From AC-50 sp035640455 (GTDB lineage Bacteria; Actinomycetota; Thermoleophilia; Gaiellales; Gaiellaceae): a stretch of DNA of 10,845 nucleotides. The position numbers and the translations under genes were made by a program. Location: assembly GCA_035640455.1 (NCBI GenBank), contig DASQWB010000054.1, forward strand, positions 1 to 10,845, read 5' to 3'. The notes beneath the pieces are model-generated. The model worked only from the letters and a program-made list of their open reading frames with translations, did no database searches and had not been told where the DNA came from. Shown piece after piece: positions 1 to 7,815 of this stretch (position 1 is the stretch's first letter; the number at the start of each line of letters is the position of its first letter).

Positions 1-285
1 AAGCGGATGGCGCTGCCGAACGCAAAGATCCTGATCCACCAGGTGTCCGGCGGGTTCCAGGGCCAGGCCACCGACATCGAGATCCAGGCGCGTGAGACGA
101 TCGCGCTGAAGCGCCGGATGGAGGAGATCATCGCCGAGCACACGGACCAGCCCCTCGACCGCGTATCGAAGGACATGGAGCGCGACTACTTCATGAGCCC
201 CGAGGAGGCGAAGGAATACGGCATCATCGACAACGTGATCGTGCACAGGGCGGCGGCGGCCGCGGCTGCCGCGGCGGCGGGCTAG
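1..285 (+). CDS. clpP: ATP-dependent Clp protease proteolytic subunit ClpP, C-terminal part (5' end outside window)
   Basis: This is the serine peptidase subunit of the ClpXP/ClpAP protease, a cytosolic barrel that degrades proteins unfolded and fed in by a Clp ATPase. The frame is open from base 1, so the true start and the catalytic serine lie upstream; the ATG at 7 is internal. The visible part matches the family closely. It has the catalytic histidine in ILIHQVSGG (codon 37-39), the GQATDIEIQA segment, and the catalytic aspartate in ERDYFMSPEEAKEYGIID (codon 184-186). It then ends in RAAAAAAAAAAG, a run of ten alanines and a glycine beyond the usual family end. clpX starts 33 bp after the stop, so the two are very probably one operon. 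Identification is secure; the exact length is unknown because of truncation. Confidence 0.96.
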   Translation, partial: KRMALPNAKILIHQVSGGFQGQATDIEIQARETIALKRRMEEIIAEHTDQPLDRVSKDMERDYFMSPEEAKEYGIIDNVIVHRAAAAAAAAAAG

Positions 286-318
286 CCGAGAGAGCGATTC
301 CGAGGTAGAAAGAGACAA

Positions 319-1583
<1,265 letters not shown>

Positions 1584-1593
<10 letters not shown>

Positions 1594-2276
1594 CGACCGA
1601 GAAACAGGCGGTTCGCGAGCGCGTCTGGGCGAGCCTCGAGCGGGAGCGGGCGGCGCGGTTTCCCGGCGCGCGCGGGCGGATTCCGAACTTCGTCGGCGCC
1701 GAGCGGGCGGCGGAGCGGCTGGCCGCCACGACCGAGTGGCGCGAGGCGCGCGTCCTGAAGTGCAACCCGGACGCGCCGCAGCTCCCGGTGCGCCGCCGCG
1801 CGCTGGCCGACCACAAGCTCGTCTACATGGCGGTGCCGCGCCTGCGCACCGAGAAGCCCTTCCTCCGCCTCGGCCGCGACGCGACGATCAAGGCGCGGGA
1901 CGCGACGCCGCTCGCGCTCGACGAGCTGGAGCCGATCGACCTCGTCGTCTGCGGCACTGTCGCCGTGAACCGAGCCGGCGTCCGCGTCGGCAAGGGCGGA
2001 GGCTACTCCGACCTCGAGTTCGGCCTGCTCGTCGAGGCCGGCCTGGTCGGCGACGCGACCACTCTCGCGACCACCGTCCACCCGCTCCAGGTCCTCGAGG
2101 AGCTGCCCGAGACCGAGCACGACTTCCGGGTCGACCTCGTCGTGACCCCGGACGAGACGCTCACAACGCCGGGCCCGCGCGGTCCGCGCCGCCCGCGCGG
2201 CATCCTCTGGGAACACCTCACTCCAGAGAAGATCGCCGAAATCCCGGTGCTCAGCCGGGCAGGATCGGGTGCCTGA
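1584..2276 (+). CDS. 5-formyltetrahydrofolate cyclo-ligase family protein (start codon uncertain)
   Basis: The protein resembles the COG0212 5-formyltetrahydrofolate cyclo-ligase family, which converts 5-formyl-THF to 5,10-methenyl-THF using ATP. The best match is the subgroup seen in archaea and MTHFSD-like proteins rather than the short YgfA type, so the activity is less certain. Diagnostic parts are RIPNFVGAERAAERL near the N-terminus, LKCNPDAPQLPVRRRAL, VYMAVPRLRTEKPFLRL, and the ligase signature GKGGGYSDLE (from base 1989). Homology begins near base 1599. No ATG, GTG or TTG lies in this frame between 1488 and about 1827. The start given (ATC at 1584) only marks the homologous extent. The nearest canonical candidate is GTG at 1488, with AAGGA at 1474-1478, which would overlap clpX by 106 bp and add an Arg-rich leader. 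The C-terminus overlaps the opposing small membrane gene by 26 bp. Confidence 0.8.
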
Positions 2277-2565
2277 AGAGCCAGTCGGAGGCGAGCAGGA
2301 AGAGGACGATCACCGCCGCGGCGACCACACCGCCGACACCCGCTTCCCGGGCCGTCCGCGCGGAGGTCGCGACGACGAGCGCGAGCGCCGCCCCGAGCAC
2401 CAAGACGAGGATGGTGCCGGCGCCACCGCCGAGGAAGAGCGTCGCGACGGCCAGCGACGCCGGCGCGGCGGCGGCGCAGAGCAGGTTCTCGGCGAAGCAG
2501 CGCAGCTTGTAGCCGCGTGTGTCGAGGACGCCGTCGCCGAGAGTCCGAGTGACGAAGAGCCCCAT
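2251..2565 (-). CDS. Small hypothetical three-helix membrane protein
   Basis: This is a 104-aa protein not recognised from any family. It is read divergently from valS and convergently with the cyclo-ligase gene, and it fills a 314-bp gap with no + strand gene. After a short soluble start (MGLFVTRTLGDGVLDTRG) come three hydrophobic stretches: about residues 25-43 (CAAAAPASLAVATLFL region), about 45-65 (GTILVLVLGAALALVV), and about 72-95 (AGVGGVVAAAVIVLFLLAS). It ends in WLFRHPILPG. The ATG at 2565 is preferred because GGAG sits 6 bases upstream of it (complement of 2572-2575). An alternative ATG at 2592 would add nine residues and overlap the valS start codon on the other strand. The ordered hydrophobic pattern and the ribosome site argue for a real gene, but this is inferred without homology. 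Confidence 0.6.
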   Translation of the reverse strand: MGLFVTRTLGDGVLDTRGYKLRCFAENLLCAAAAPASLAVATLFLGGGAGTILVLVLGAALALVVATSARTAREAGVGGVVAAAVIVLFLLASDWLFRHPILPG

Positions 2566-2576
2566 CGCCCGCTCCG

Positions 2577-2582
2577 TAAGAT
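2577..2582 (+). promoter_or_regulatory. Possible -10 element for valS
   Basis: TAAGAT fits the actinobacterial TANNNT -10 pattern and ends 8 bases before the valS ATG. Transcription would then start at or next to the ATG and give a leaderless message, which would agree with the lack of a clear Shine-Dalgarno sequence before valS. No good -35 box is seen at the usual spacing. A six-base match is weak evidence on its own. Confidence 0.3.
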
Positions 2583-2590
2583 TCTCGCCC

Positions 2591-5002
2591 ATGGACCCGC
2601 TCTACAAGCCGGAGGGCGTCGAGGAGCGCTGGCAGCGGATCTGGGAGGAGGAAGGGCTCTACGACGCCGAGGCCGACGACCCGCGCGAGCCGTTCACGAT
2701 CGCGCACCCGCCGCCGAACGTGACGGGCGACCTCCACATGGGCCACGCGCTCCAGCTCTCGCTCGCGGACACGATCGTACGCACGAAGCGGATGCAGGGC
2801 TACAACACGTTGTTCCAGCCCGGCTACGACCACGCGGGCATCTCGACGCAGAACGCGGTCGAGAAGCACCTCGCGTCGCAGGGCAGGACGCGTCAGGAGC
2901 TCGGCCGGGAGGCGTTCGTCGAGCTCGTCTGGGACTGGCTCCGCGAGTACGGCGGCAAGATCATGTTCCAATTCCGGCGCATCGGCGCCTCGCTCGACTA
3001 CCGGCGCGAGCGGTTCACGATGGACGAGGCGTACGTGCGCGCGGTGACGCGCTTCTTCGTCCACCTGTACCGCAAGGGCTGGATCTACCGGGCGAACCGG
3101 ATCATCAACTGGTGCCCGTTCCACCAGACCTCGCTGTCGGATCTCGAGCTCCAGCACGAGGAGGTCGACGACGCCCTCACCTACGTGCGCTACCCGCTCG
3201 CTGACGGCGACGGCTACGTGACGATCGCGACCGCGCGGCCGCCGACGATCCTCGGCGACGTCGCGGTCGCCGTGCACCCGGAGGACGAGCGCTACCGGGA
3301 GCTCGTCGGCCGCGAGGTCGTCGTCCCGGTCGTCGAGCGGCGCGTGCCGGTGATCGCGGACGAGCGGGTCGAGCGGGAGTTCGGCACCGGCGCGCTCAAG
3401 GTGACTCCGGCCCACGACCCGGTCGACTACGAGATCGGGCGCGACCACGGGCTCCCCGAGCTCACGGTGATCGGCCCCGACGGCCGGATGAACGAGAACG
3501 CGGGCGAGCTCGCCGGGCTGACGCAGGAGGAGGCGGAGGAGCGCATCCTCGCCTGGCTCAAGGAGCGCGACCGGCTCGAGAAGCGCGAGAGCTACCGCCA
3601 CTCGATCGCGCTCTGCGACCGCTGCAAGAGCCGGATCGAGCCGCTGATCTCGCTCCAGTGGTGGTGCGCGATGGACGAGCTCAAGCAGGCGGCGCTCGAG
3701 GCGCTCCGCTCGCGCCGCGTCGTCTACCACCCCGAGTCGCAGCACCGGTTCGCGATCGAGTCGCTCGAGAACGCGCCCGACTGGAACATCTCCCGCCAGA
3801 TCTGGTGGGGGCACCAGCTGCCGCTGTGGGAGTGCCCGGAGGGCCACGTCACCGTCGAGGAGGTCGAGCCCGACGCCTGCGCCGAGTGCGGCTCGCGGGA
3901 GCTGACGCGCTCGACGGACGTCCTCGACACATGGTTCTCGTCGGCGCTGTGGCCGTTCGCGACGCTCGGCTGGCCGGACGACACGCCGGATCTGCGGACG
4001 TTCTACCCCGGGGACATGAACACGACGGCCAGGGACATCATCCGGCTGTGGGAGAACCGGATGATCTTCAGCGGCCTCGAGCTGATGGGCGAGGTCCCGT
4101 TCCGCGACGTCGTCATCCACTCGACGGTCCACGCGCCGACGGGCGGCCGGATGTCGAAGAGCCTCGGCACCGGGATGAACCCCGTGGCCGTGATGGACGC
4201 GTACGGCGCCGACGCAACCCGCTACGGGCTGATGAAGATGGCCTCGTCGCAGGACGTGCGCTTCTCCGAGGGGGCGATCGAGGAGGGGCGGAAGCTTGCC
4301 AACAAGCTTTGGAACGTGGCGCGGCTGATCCTCCAGGCCTCCGAGGGCGCGGCGCCCGAGGAGCGGCCGCAGAGCGTCGAGGAGCGCTGGATCCTCGGCC
4401 GGCTCTCGCAGGCGCAGCGTTCATACGAGCGGCTGCTCGGCGGGTTCGACTTCTCGCATGCGGTCGGCGAGCTCTACCGCGTCACCTTCGACGACTTCTG
4501 CGACTGGTACGCGGAGGCGATCAAGCCGCGGCTCTACGGCGGCGACGCCGACGCGCGGGCGACGGCAGTGGCGGCGCTCGAGCGCCTGCTCAAGCTCCTG
4601 CACCCGGCGATGCCGCACGTAACCGAGGAGATCTGGTCGAACCTGCCCGGCCGCCAGACGAGGCTGATCGTCGCGCCCTGGCCGGAGCCACTGCCCGCGT
4701 ACGAGGAGGACGCGGATGCGCTCGCGGCGGCGCAGACGGCGGCGCGGATCTACCGCCGGAGCGGTGTCCGCGTCGCGCTCGACGGCGACGCGCAGCGGAT
4801 CTTCGAGAGCGTCGTCCGGCCGCGCGAGGACGGCGCCGGTGACCGCGAGGCCGAGGTCGCGCGTGTGCGCAAGGAGCTCCAACGGGTCGAGGGCAAGCTG
4901 CAGAATGCGAGCTTCACCGACAAGGCGCCGCGCGAGGTCGTCGAGGCCGAGGAGGCGAAGCGTGCGCAGTACCTCGCCGAGCTCGAAGCCCTCGGGGGTT
5001 AA
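2591..5002 (+). CDS. valS: Valyl-tRNA synthetase (ValRS)
   Basis: ValRS is a class Ia synthetase that charges tRNA-Val with valine and edits mischarged threonine. The product is 803 aa, shorter than the roughly 880-950 aa of common models but complete in layout. The HIGH motif is HMGH (49-52) after PPPNVTGDL. The editing insertion holds ATARPPTILGDVAVAVHP (about 213-230) and GTGALKVTPAHDPVDYEIG. Cys pairs at 342/345 and 430/433, with C415, suggest zinc binding. The KMSKS motif is RMSKS (520-524). The anticodon-binding domain includes FDDFCDWYAEAIKPRLYGG, and the C-terminal coiled-coil arm (about 751-803) is present. The ATG at 2591 is chosen because MDPLYKPEGVEERWQRIWEEEG matches the usual start; the frame stays open upstream to 2519 but that part looks non-coding. 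folC follows closely, a common bacterial pairing. Confidence 0.97.
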   Translation: MDPLYKPEGVEERWQRIWEEEGLYDAEADDPREPFTIAHPPPNVTGDLHMGHALQLSLADTIVRTKRMQGYNTLFQPGYDHAGISTQNAVEKHLASQGRTRQELGREAFVELVWDWLREYGGKIMFQFRRIGASLDYRRERFTMDEAYVRAVTRFFVHLYRKGWIYRANRIINWCPFHQTSLSDLELQHEEVDDALTYVRYPLADGDGYVTIATARPPTILGDVAVAVHPEDERYRELVGREVVVPVVERRVPVIADERVEREFGTGALKVTPAHDPVDYEIGRDHGLPELTVIGPDGRMNENAGELAGLTQEEAEERILAWLKERDRLEKRESYRHSIALCDRCKSRIEPLISLQWWCAMDELKQAALEALRSRRVVYHPESQHRFAIESLENAPDWNISRQIWWGHQLPLWECPEGHVTVEEVEPDACAECGSRELTRSTDVLDTWFSSALWPFATLGWPDDTPDLRTFYPGDMNTTARDIIRLWENRMIFSGLELMGEVPFRDVVIHSTVHAPTGGRMSKSLGTGMNPVAVMDAYGADATRYGLMKMASSQDVRFSEGAIEEGRKLANKLWNVARLILQASEGAAPEERPQSVEERWILGRLSQAQRSYERLLGGFDFSHAVGELYRVTFDDFCDWYAEAIKPRLYGGDADARATAVAALERLLKLLHPAMPHVTEEIWSNLPGRQTRLIVAPWPEPLPAYEEDADALAAAQTAARIYRRSGVRVALDGDAQRIFESVVRPREDGAGDREAEVARVRKELQRVEGKLQNASFTDKAPREVVEAEEAKRAQYLAELEALGG

Positions 5003-5021
5003 TACCGCTTGGATCGCGGAG

Positions 5022-6080
5022 TTGAGCCCGTGGCCGGCCGACGGCTTCGGGCTCGAGCGGATCCGGGCTCTGCTCGCGGAGCTCGGCGAGCCGCAGCGAC
5101 GCTACCGCTCGATCCACGTCGTCGGCACGAACGGCAAGTCGACGGTCACGTGGACCGCGGCGGCGATCCTGCGCCGCGAGGGGCTTCGGGTCGGCGCGTA
5201 CACGTCGCCGCACGTCTCGGGCTGGGCCGAGCGGATCCAGGTCGACGGCGCATCCGCGGACTTCGAGGCGGCGCTTGCCCGGGTGCGAGAGCCAGCCGAG
5301 CGGCTCGGCGCGACGCAGTTCGAGATCCTCACCGCGGCGGCGTTGGCCGAGTTCGCCGCGGCCGGGGTGGACGCGGCCGTCGTCGAGGCCGGCCTCGGGG
5401 GGCGGCTCGACGCGACGAACGTGCTCGATGCACCCGTCGTCGTGCTCACGAACGTCGCGCTCGAGCACACGAACATCCTCGGCTCGACGCGCGAGGCGAT
5501 CGCGCGCGAGAAGCTCGCCGTCGTGTCGCGCGGCGCCACGGTCGTCCTCGGCGAGCCGGAGTGGGAGAGGCTCGCCCGTGAGGCCGGCGCAGCAAGCGTC
5601 GTCGTGACGGGGCGCGCGAACGCCGCGCTTGCGCTCACCGCCGCCGAGGCCTTCCTCGGCCGCGACGTCGATCCGCTCTCGGACGTCCGTCCGCCGGGCC
5701 GGCTCGAGCGCCGCGGCGAGGCGCCGCTCGAGCTGTGGGACAGTGCGAACAACCCCGCGGGCGTCGGCTACCTCCTCGGACGTCTCCCGAGCCGGCGCTT
5801 CGTCCTCGTCGTCTCGATCCTCGCCGACAAGGACGCGGACGGGATGCTCGCGGCTCTCTCGGCCGTCGGCGACACGCTCTACGCCACCACGTCCTCGAAC
5901 TTAAGGGCTCTCCCGGCCGACGAGCTGGCGCGGCGGGCGGCGCCGTTCTTCCCGCGCGTCGAAGCCGTCCCCAACCCGGCCGAGGCGCTCGCTCTCGCGC
6001 GAGAGGCGGCCGGTCGCGAGGGTGCGGTCCTCGTCGCGGGGTCGCACTACGTTCTGGCCGACCTCTCTTCGAGGATCTAG
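5022..6080 (+). CDS. folC: Folylpolyglutamate synthase / dihydrofolate synthase family protein (FolC)
   Basis: FolC is a Mur-ligase-type enzyme that adds glutamate to dihydropteroate and/or folates, which retains and activates cellular folate. From TTG 5022 it is 352 aa, short for the usual 420-490. Visible motifs are the P-loop GTNGKST (35-41), TSPH (61-64) followed by ERIQVDG, VVEAGLGGRLDATNV (about 120-134) and LEHTNILGSTREAIAREKLAVV. In the C-terminal domain the usual DGAHNP appears as DSANNP (240-245), with Asn in place of His. The start is not settled. TTG 5022 is the nearest canonical codon, but homology to FolC N-termini (WI..L...GFGLERIRALL) reaches back to Trp 5010, where no ATG, GTG or TTG is available. 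The gene lies 19 bp after valS and 10 bp before the next gene, so it is probably cotranscribed. The shared folate theme with the cyclo-ligase upstream is suggestive. Confidence 0.93.
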   Translation: MSPWPADGFGLERIRALLAELGEPQRRYRSIHVVGTNGKSTVTWTAAAILRREGLRVGAYTSPHVSGWAERIQVDGASADFEAALARVREPAERLGATQFEILTAAALAEFAAAGVDAAVVEAGLGGRLDATNVLDAPVVVLTNVALEHTNILGSTREAIAREKLAVVSRGATVVLGEPEWERLAREAGAASVVVTGRANAALALTAAEAFLGRDVDPLSDVRPPGRLERRGEAPLELWDSANNPAGVGYLLGRLPSRRFVLVVSILADKDADGMLAALSAVGDTLYATTSSNLRALPADELARRAAPFFPRVEAVPNPAEALALAREAAGREGAVLVAGSHYVLADLSSRI

Positions 6081-6090
6081 AAGACGTACG

Positions 6091-6639
6091 ATGCCGCGCA
6101 TCGCCGTGAGCTCCCTCAGCAGCCTCGTCTTCGCGGGCGGGCTCCACGACTTCTTCCAGTCCGGCTTATGGCAGGCGATCCGGAACGTCTCGCTCCTGCT
6201 CGTCGCGATCTTCTGGTTCTCGACGGTCTACTGGGTGTACAAGGACGCGCGGCGGCGAATCGAGGACCCGGTGCTCATCGCGGTCTCGACGCTCATCGGG
6301 GTGGTGCCGTTCCTCGGCCCGCTCATCTACATGCTCTTCCGGCCGCCCGAGTACCTGGACGACGTGCGGGAGCGCGAGCTCGAGATCAAGGCGATGGAGG
6401 AGCGGCTCGCCCGCCGCGACCTGCACTGCCCGGTCTGCCGCGCCGAGGTCGATCCGTCGTTCCTCGTCTGCCCGGTCTGCACGACGCGGCTCAAGCAGGC
6501 GTGCGCGAGCTGCAAGGCGCCGCTGGAGGCGCTGTGGCAGATCTGCCCGTACTGCGCGACGCCGATCGAGACGCCGTCGACGCTCGAGCTGCCGCCGCTG
6601 CCGACGCCGCGCCGGGAGCGCCGCCGAGCCTCGGAGTAA
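6091..6639 (+). CDS. Membrane-anchored double zinc ribbon protein, function unknown
   Basis: This is a 182-aa protein with a clear architecture but no assigned function. Two membrane segments lie at about 32-50 (NVSLLLVAIFWFSTVYWVY) and 61-83 (VLIAVSTLIGVVPFLGPLIYMLF). A charged, probably helical linker (about 90-110, DDVRERELEIKAMEERLARR) leads to two zinc ribbons made of four CxxC knuckles: C113/C116, C127/C130, C138/C141 and C152/C155. The C-terminus is a proline- and arginine-rich tail. The fold matches the DZR-type zinc ribbon seen at the ends of many small bacterial membrane proteins. The ATG at 6091 follows folC by 10 bp; upstream in-frame sequence lies within folC and looks spurious. 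The stop is 5 bp before ndk, and its last codons carry the ndk ribosome site. Ligand and role cannot be inferred beyond likely zinc binding on a membrane anchor. Confidence 0.88.
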   Translation: MPRIAVSSLSSLVFAGGLHDFFQSGLWQAIRNVSLLLVAIFWFSTVYWVYKDARRRIEDPVLIAVSTLIGVVPFLGPLIYMLFRPPEYLDDVRERELEIKAMEERLARRDLHCPVCRAEVDPSFLVCPVCTTRLKQACASCKAPLEALWQICPYCATPIETPSTLELPPLPTPRRERRRASE

Positions 6640-6644
6640 CGAGC

Positions 6645-7058
6645 GTGGCCACGGAGCGGACGCTCGTCCTGATCAAGGCGGACGCGATGCAGCGCGGCCT
6701 CGCCGGCGAGATCCTCGGCCGCCTCGAGCGGCGCGGGCTCGTCCTGCGCGCCGCCGACCTCGTCCACGTCGACCGCGATCTGGCCGAGCGCCACTACGAG
6801 GAGCACCGGGAGAAGCCGTTCTTCGGCGAGCTCGTCGACTTCATCACCTCCGCGCCGACGCTGGCGCTCGCGGTCGAGGGCGAGGGCGCGATCGCGCTCG
6901 TGCGGGCGACGATGGGCGCGACCGATCCGGCGAATGCCGCGCCGGGGACGATCCGGGGCGACCTCGCGCTCTCGATGCCGGACAACCTCGTGCACGGCTC
7001 CGACTCGCGCGAGTCCGCGGCCCGCGAGCTCGCGCTATGGTTCCCCGACCTTGACTGA
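6645..7058 (+). CDS. ndk: Nucleoside diphosphate kinase (Ndk)
   Basis: Ndk moves the gamma phosphate from ATP to nucleoside diphosphates through a phosphohistidine, balancing NTP and dNTP pools in the cytosol. The 137-aa product has the normal bacterial length. The phosphohistidine is H117 in NLVHGSDSRESA, the standard position. Other family motifs are RTLVLIKADAMQRGLAGEI (2-20, with conserved K11), FFGELVDFI, GATDPANAAPGTIRGD and the C-terminal ELALWFPD. The usual KPDA is KADA here (Pro to Ala at residue 12), a small deviation that leaves the lysine in place. The GTG at 6645 has an excellent ribosome site, GGAG at 6633-6636, 8 bases upstream inside the previous gene. Its stop lies within the first codons of the methyltransferase gene (8-bp overlap), implying translational coupling. 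Confidence 0.97.
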   Translation: MATERTLVLIKADAMQRGLAGEILGRLERRGLVLRAADLVHVDRDLAERHYEEHREKPFFGELVDFITSAPTLALAVEGEGAIALVRATMGATDPANAAPGTIRGDLALSMPDNLVHGSDSRESAARELALWFPDLD

Positions 7059-7815
7059 GCTCCCCGAGCACGCGCTCCGCAACCGGGAGTTCTGGACGCG
7101 TCTGAACGCGGAGTATTTCGATCGCAGCGCCGAAGCCGCCTGGGCGCAAGAGGAGATCACGTGGGGCATGTTCAAGGTGCCCGAGTCGGAGGTGGGCGTC
7201 CTCGGCGACGTGGCCGGCCTGGATGTGCTCGACTTCGGCTGCGGGACCGCGTACTTCTCGGCGTGGCTCGCGCGGCGCGGCGCCCGGGTCGTCGGCCTCG
7301 ACGTCACGCCGGCTCAGCTCGAGACCGCGCGGCGGTTGCAGGCCGAGTTCGGGCTCGACTTCACGTTGGTGGAGGCAATCGCCGAGGCGGTGCCATTGGG
7401 CGACGGCTCCTTCGACCTCGTGCTCTCGGAGCTCGGCGCCTCGAAGTGGTGCGAGCCGGCCGCGTGGGTCCCGGAGGCGGCTCGGCTGCTCCGACCCGGC
7501 GGGCGGCTGGTCTTCCTTTGCAACTCGACGCTCCTGATCCTCTGCTCGCCAGACGGGGGAGATGTCGGCGAGCGGCTCGTTCGGCCGCAGTTCGGGATGA
7601 GCCGGTTCGAGTGGGAGCGCGGAGTCGAGTCGTTCCATCTCGCGCACGGCGACTGGATCAAACTGCTGCGGGGGTCCGGGTTCGAGGTCGAGGATCTCGT
7701 CGAGCTGCAGGCGCCGGCCGGCGCGGCGGATCATCCGTACTCCGACTTCGTGAGCGCCGACTGGGCGCGGCGCTGGCCGGCCGAGGAGATCTGGGTCGCG
7801 CATAGGCGCGCGTGA
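7051..7815 (+). CDS. Class I SAM-dependent methyltransferase, substrate unknown
   Basis: This is a 254-aa Rossmann-fold methyltransferase. Motif I is VLDFGCGTAYFSAWLARRGARVVGLDVT (59-86), with the SAM-binding glycine loop and D84 as the likely ribose-binding acid. VEAIAEAVPLGDGSFDLVLSELGA (107-130) is the motif II/III region, and LRPGGRLVFLC (147-157) is the post-motif strand of Methyltransf_11-type enzymes. The N-terminal part (NREFWTRLNAEYFDRSAEAAWAQEEITWG) and the C-terminal HPYSDFVSADWARRWPAEEIWVAHRR are typical caps that do not identify a substrate to me. The start is TTG 7051, the only canonical start that includes the conserved N-terminal helix; no clear ribosome site is seen, so it may rely on coupling to ndk, whose stop it overlaps by 8 bp. 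Its own TGA overlaps the maf GTG by 4 bp (GTGA). Confidence 0.9.
   Translation: MTELPEHALRNREFWTRLNAEYFDRSAEAAWAQEEITWGMFKVPESEVGVLGDVAGLDVLDFGCGTAYFSAWLARRGARVVGLDVTPAQLETARRLQAEFGLDFTLVEAIAEAVPLGDGSFDLVLSELGASKWCEPAAWVPEAARLLRPGGRLVFLCNSTLLILCSPDGGDVGERLVRPQFGMSRFEWERGVESFHLAHGDWIKLLRGSGFEVEDLVELQAPAGAADHPYSDFVSADWARRWPAEEIWVAHRRA

Noticed and set aside
2519..2590. Earlier start for valS at 2519
   Set aside because: The added 24 residues have no similarity to ValRS N-termini, lie opposite the small membrane gene, and the ATG at 2591 gives the normal start.
2003..4132. Long minus-strand open frame of 709 codons opposite valS
   Set aside because: It is antisense to a certain valS and the end of the cyclo-ligase gene. 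Its composition (Arg, Asp, Val, Leu rich) is that of a complementary-frame shadow and it shows no motifs.
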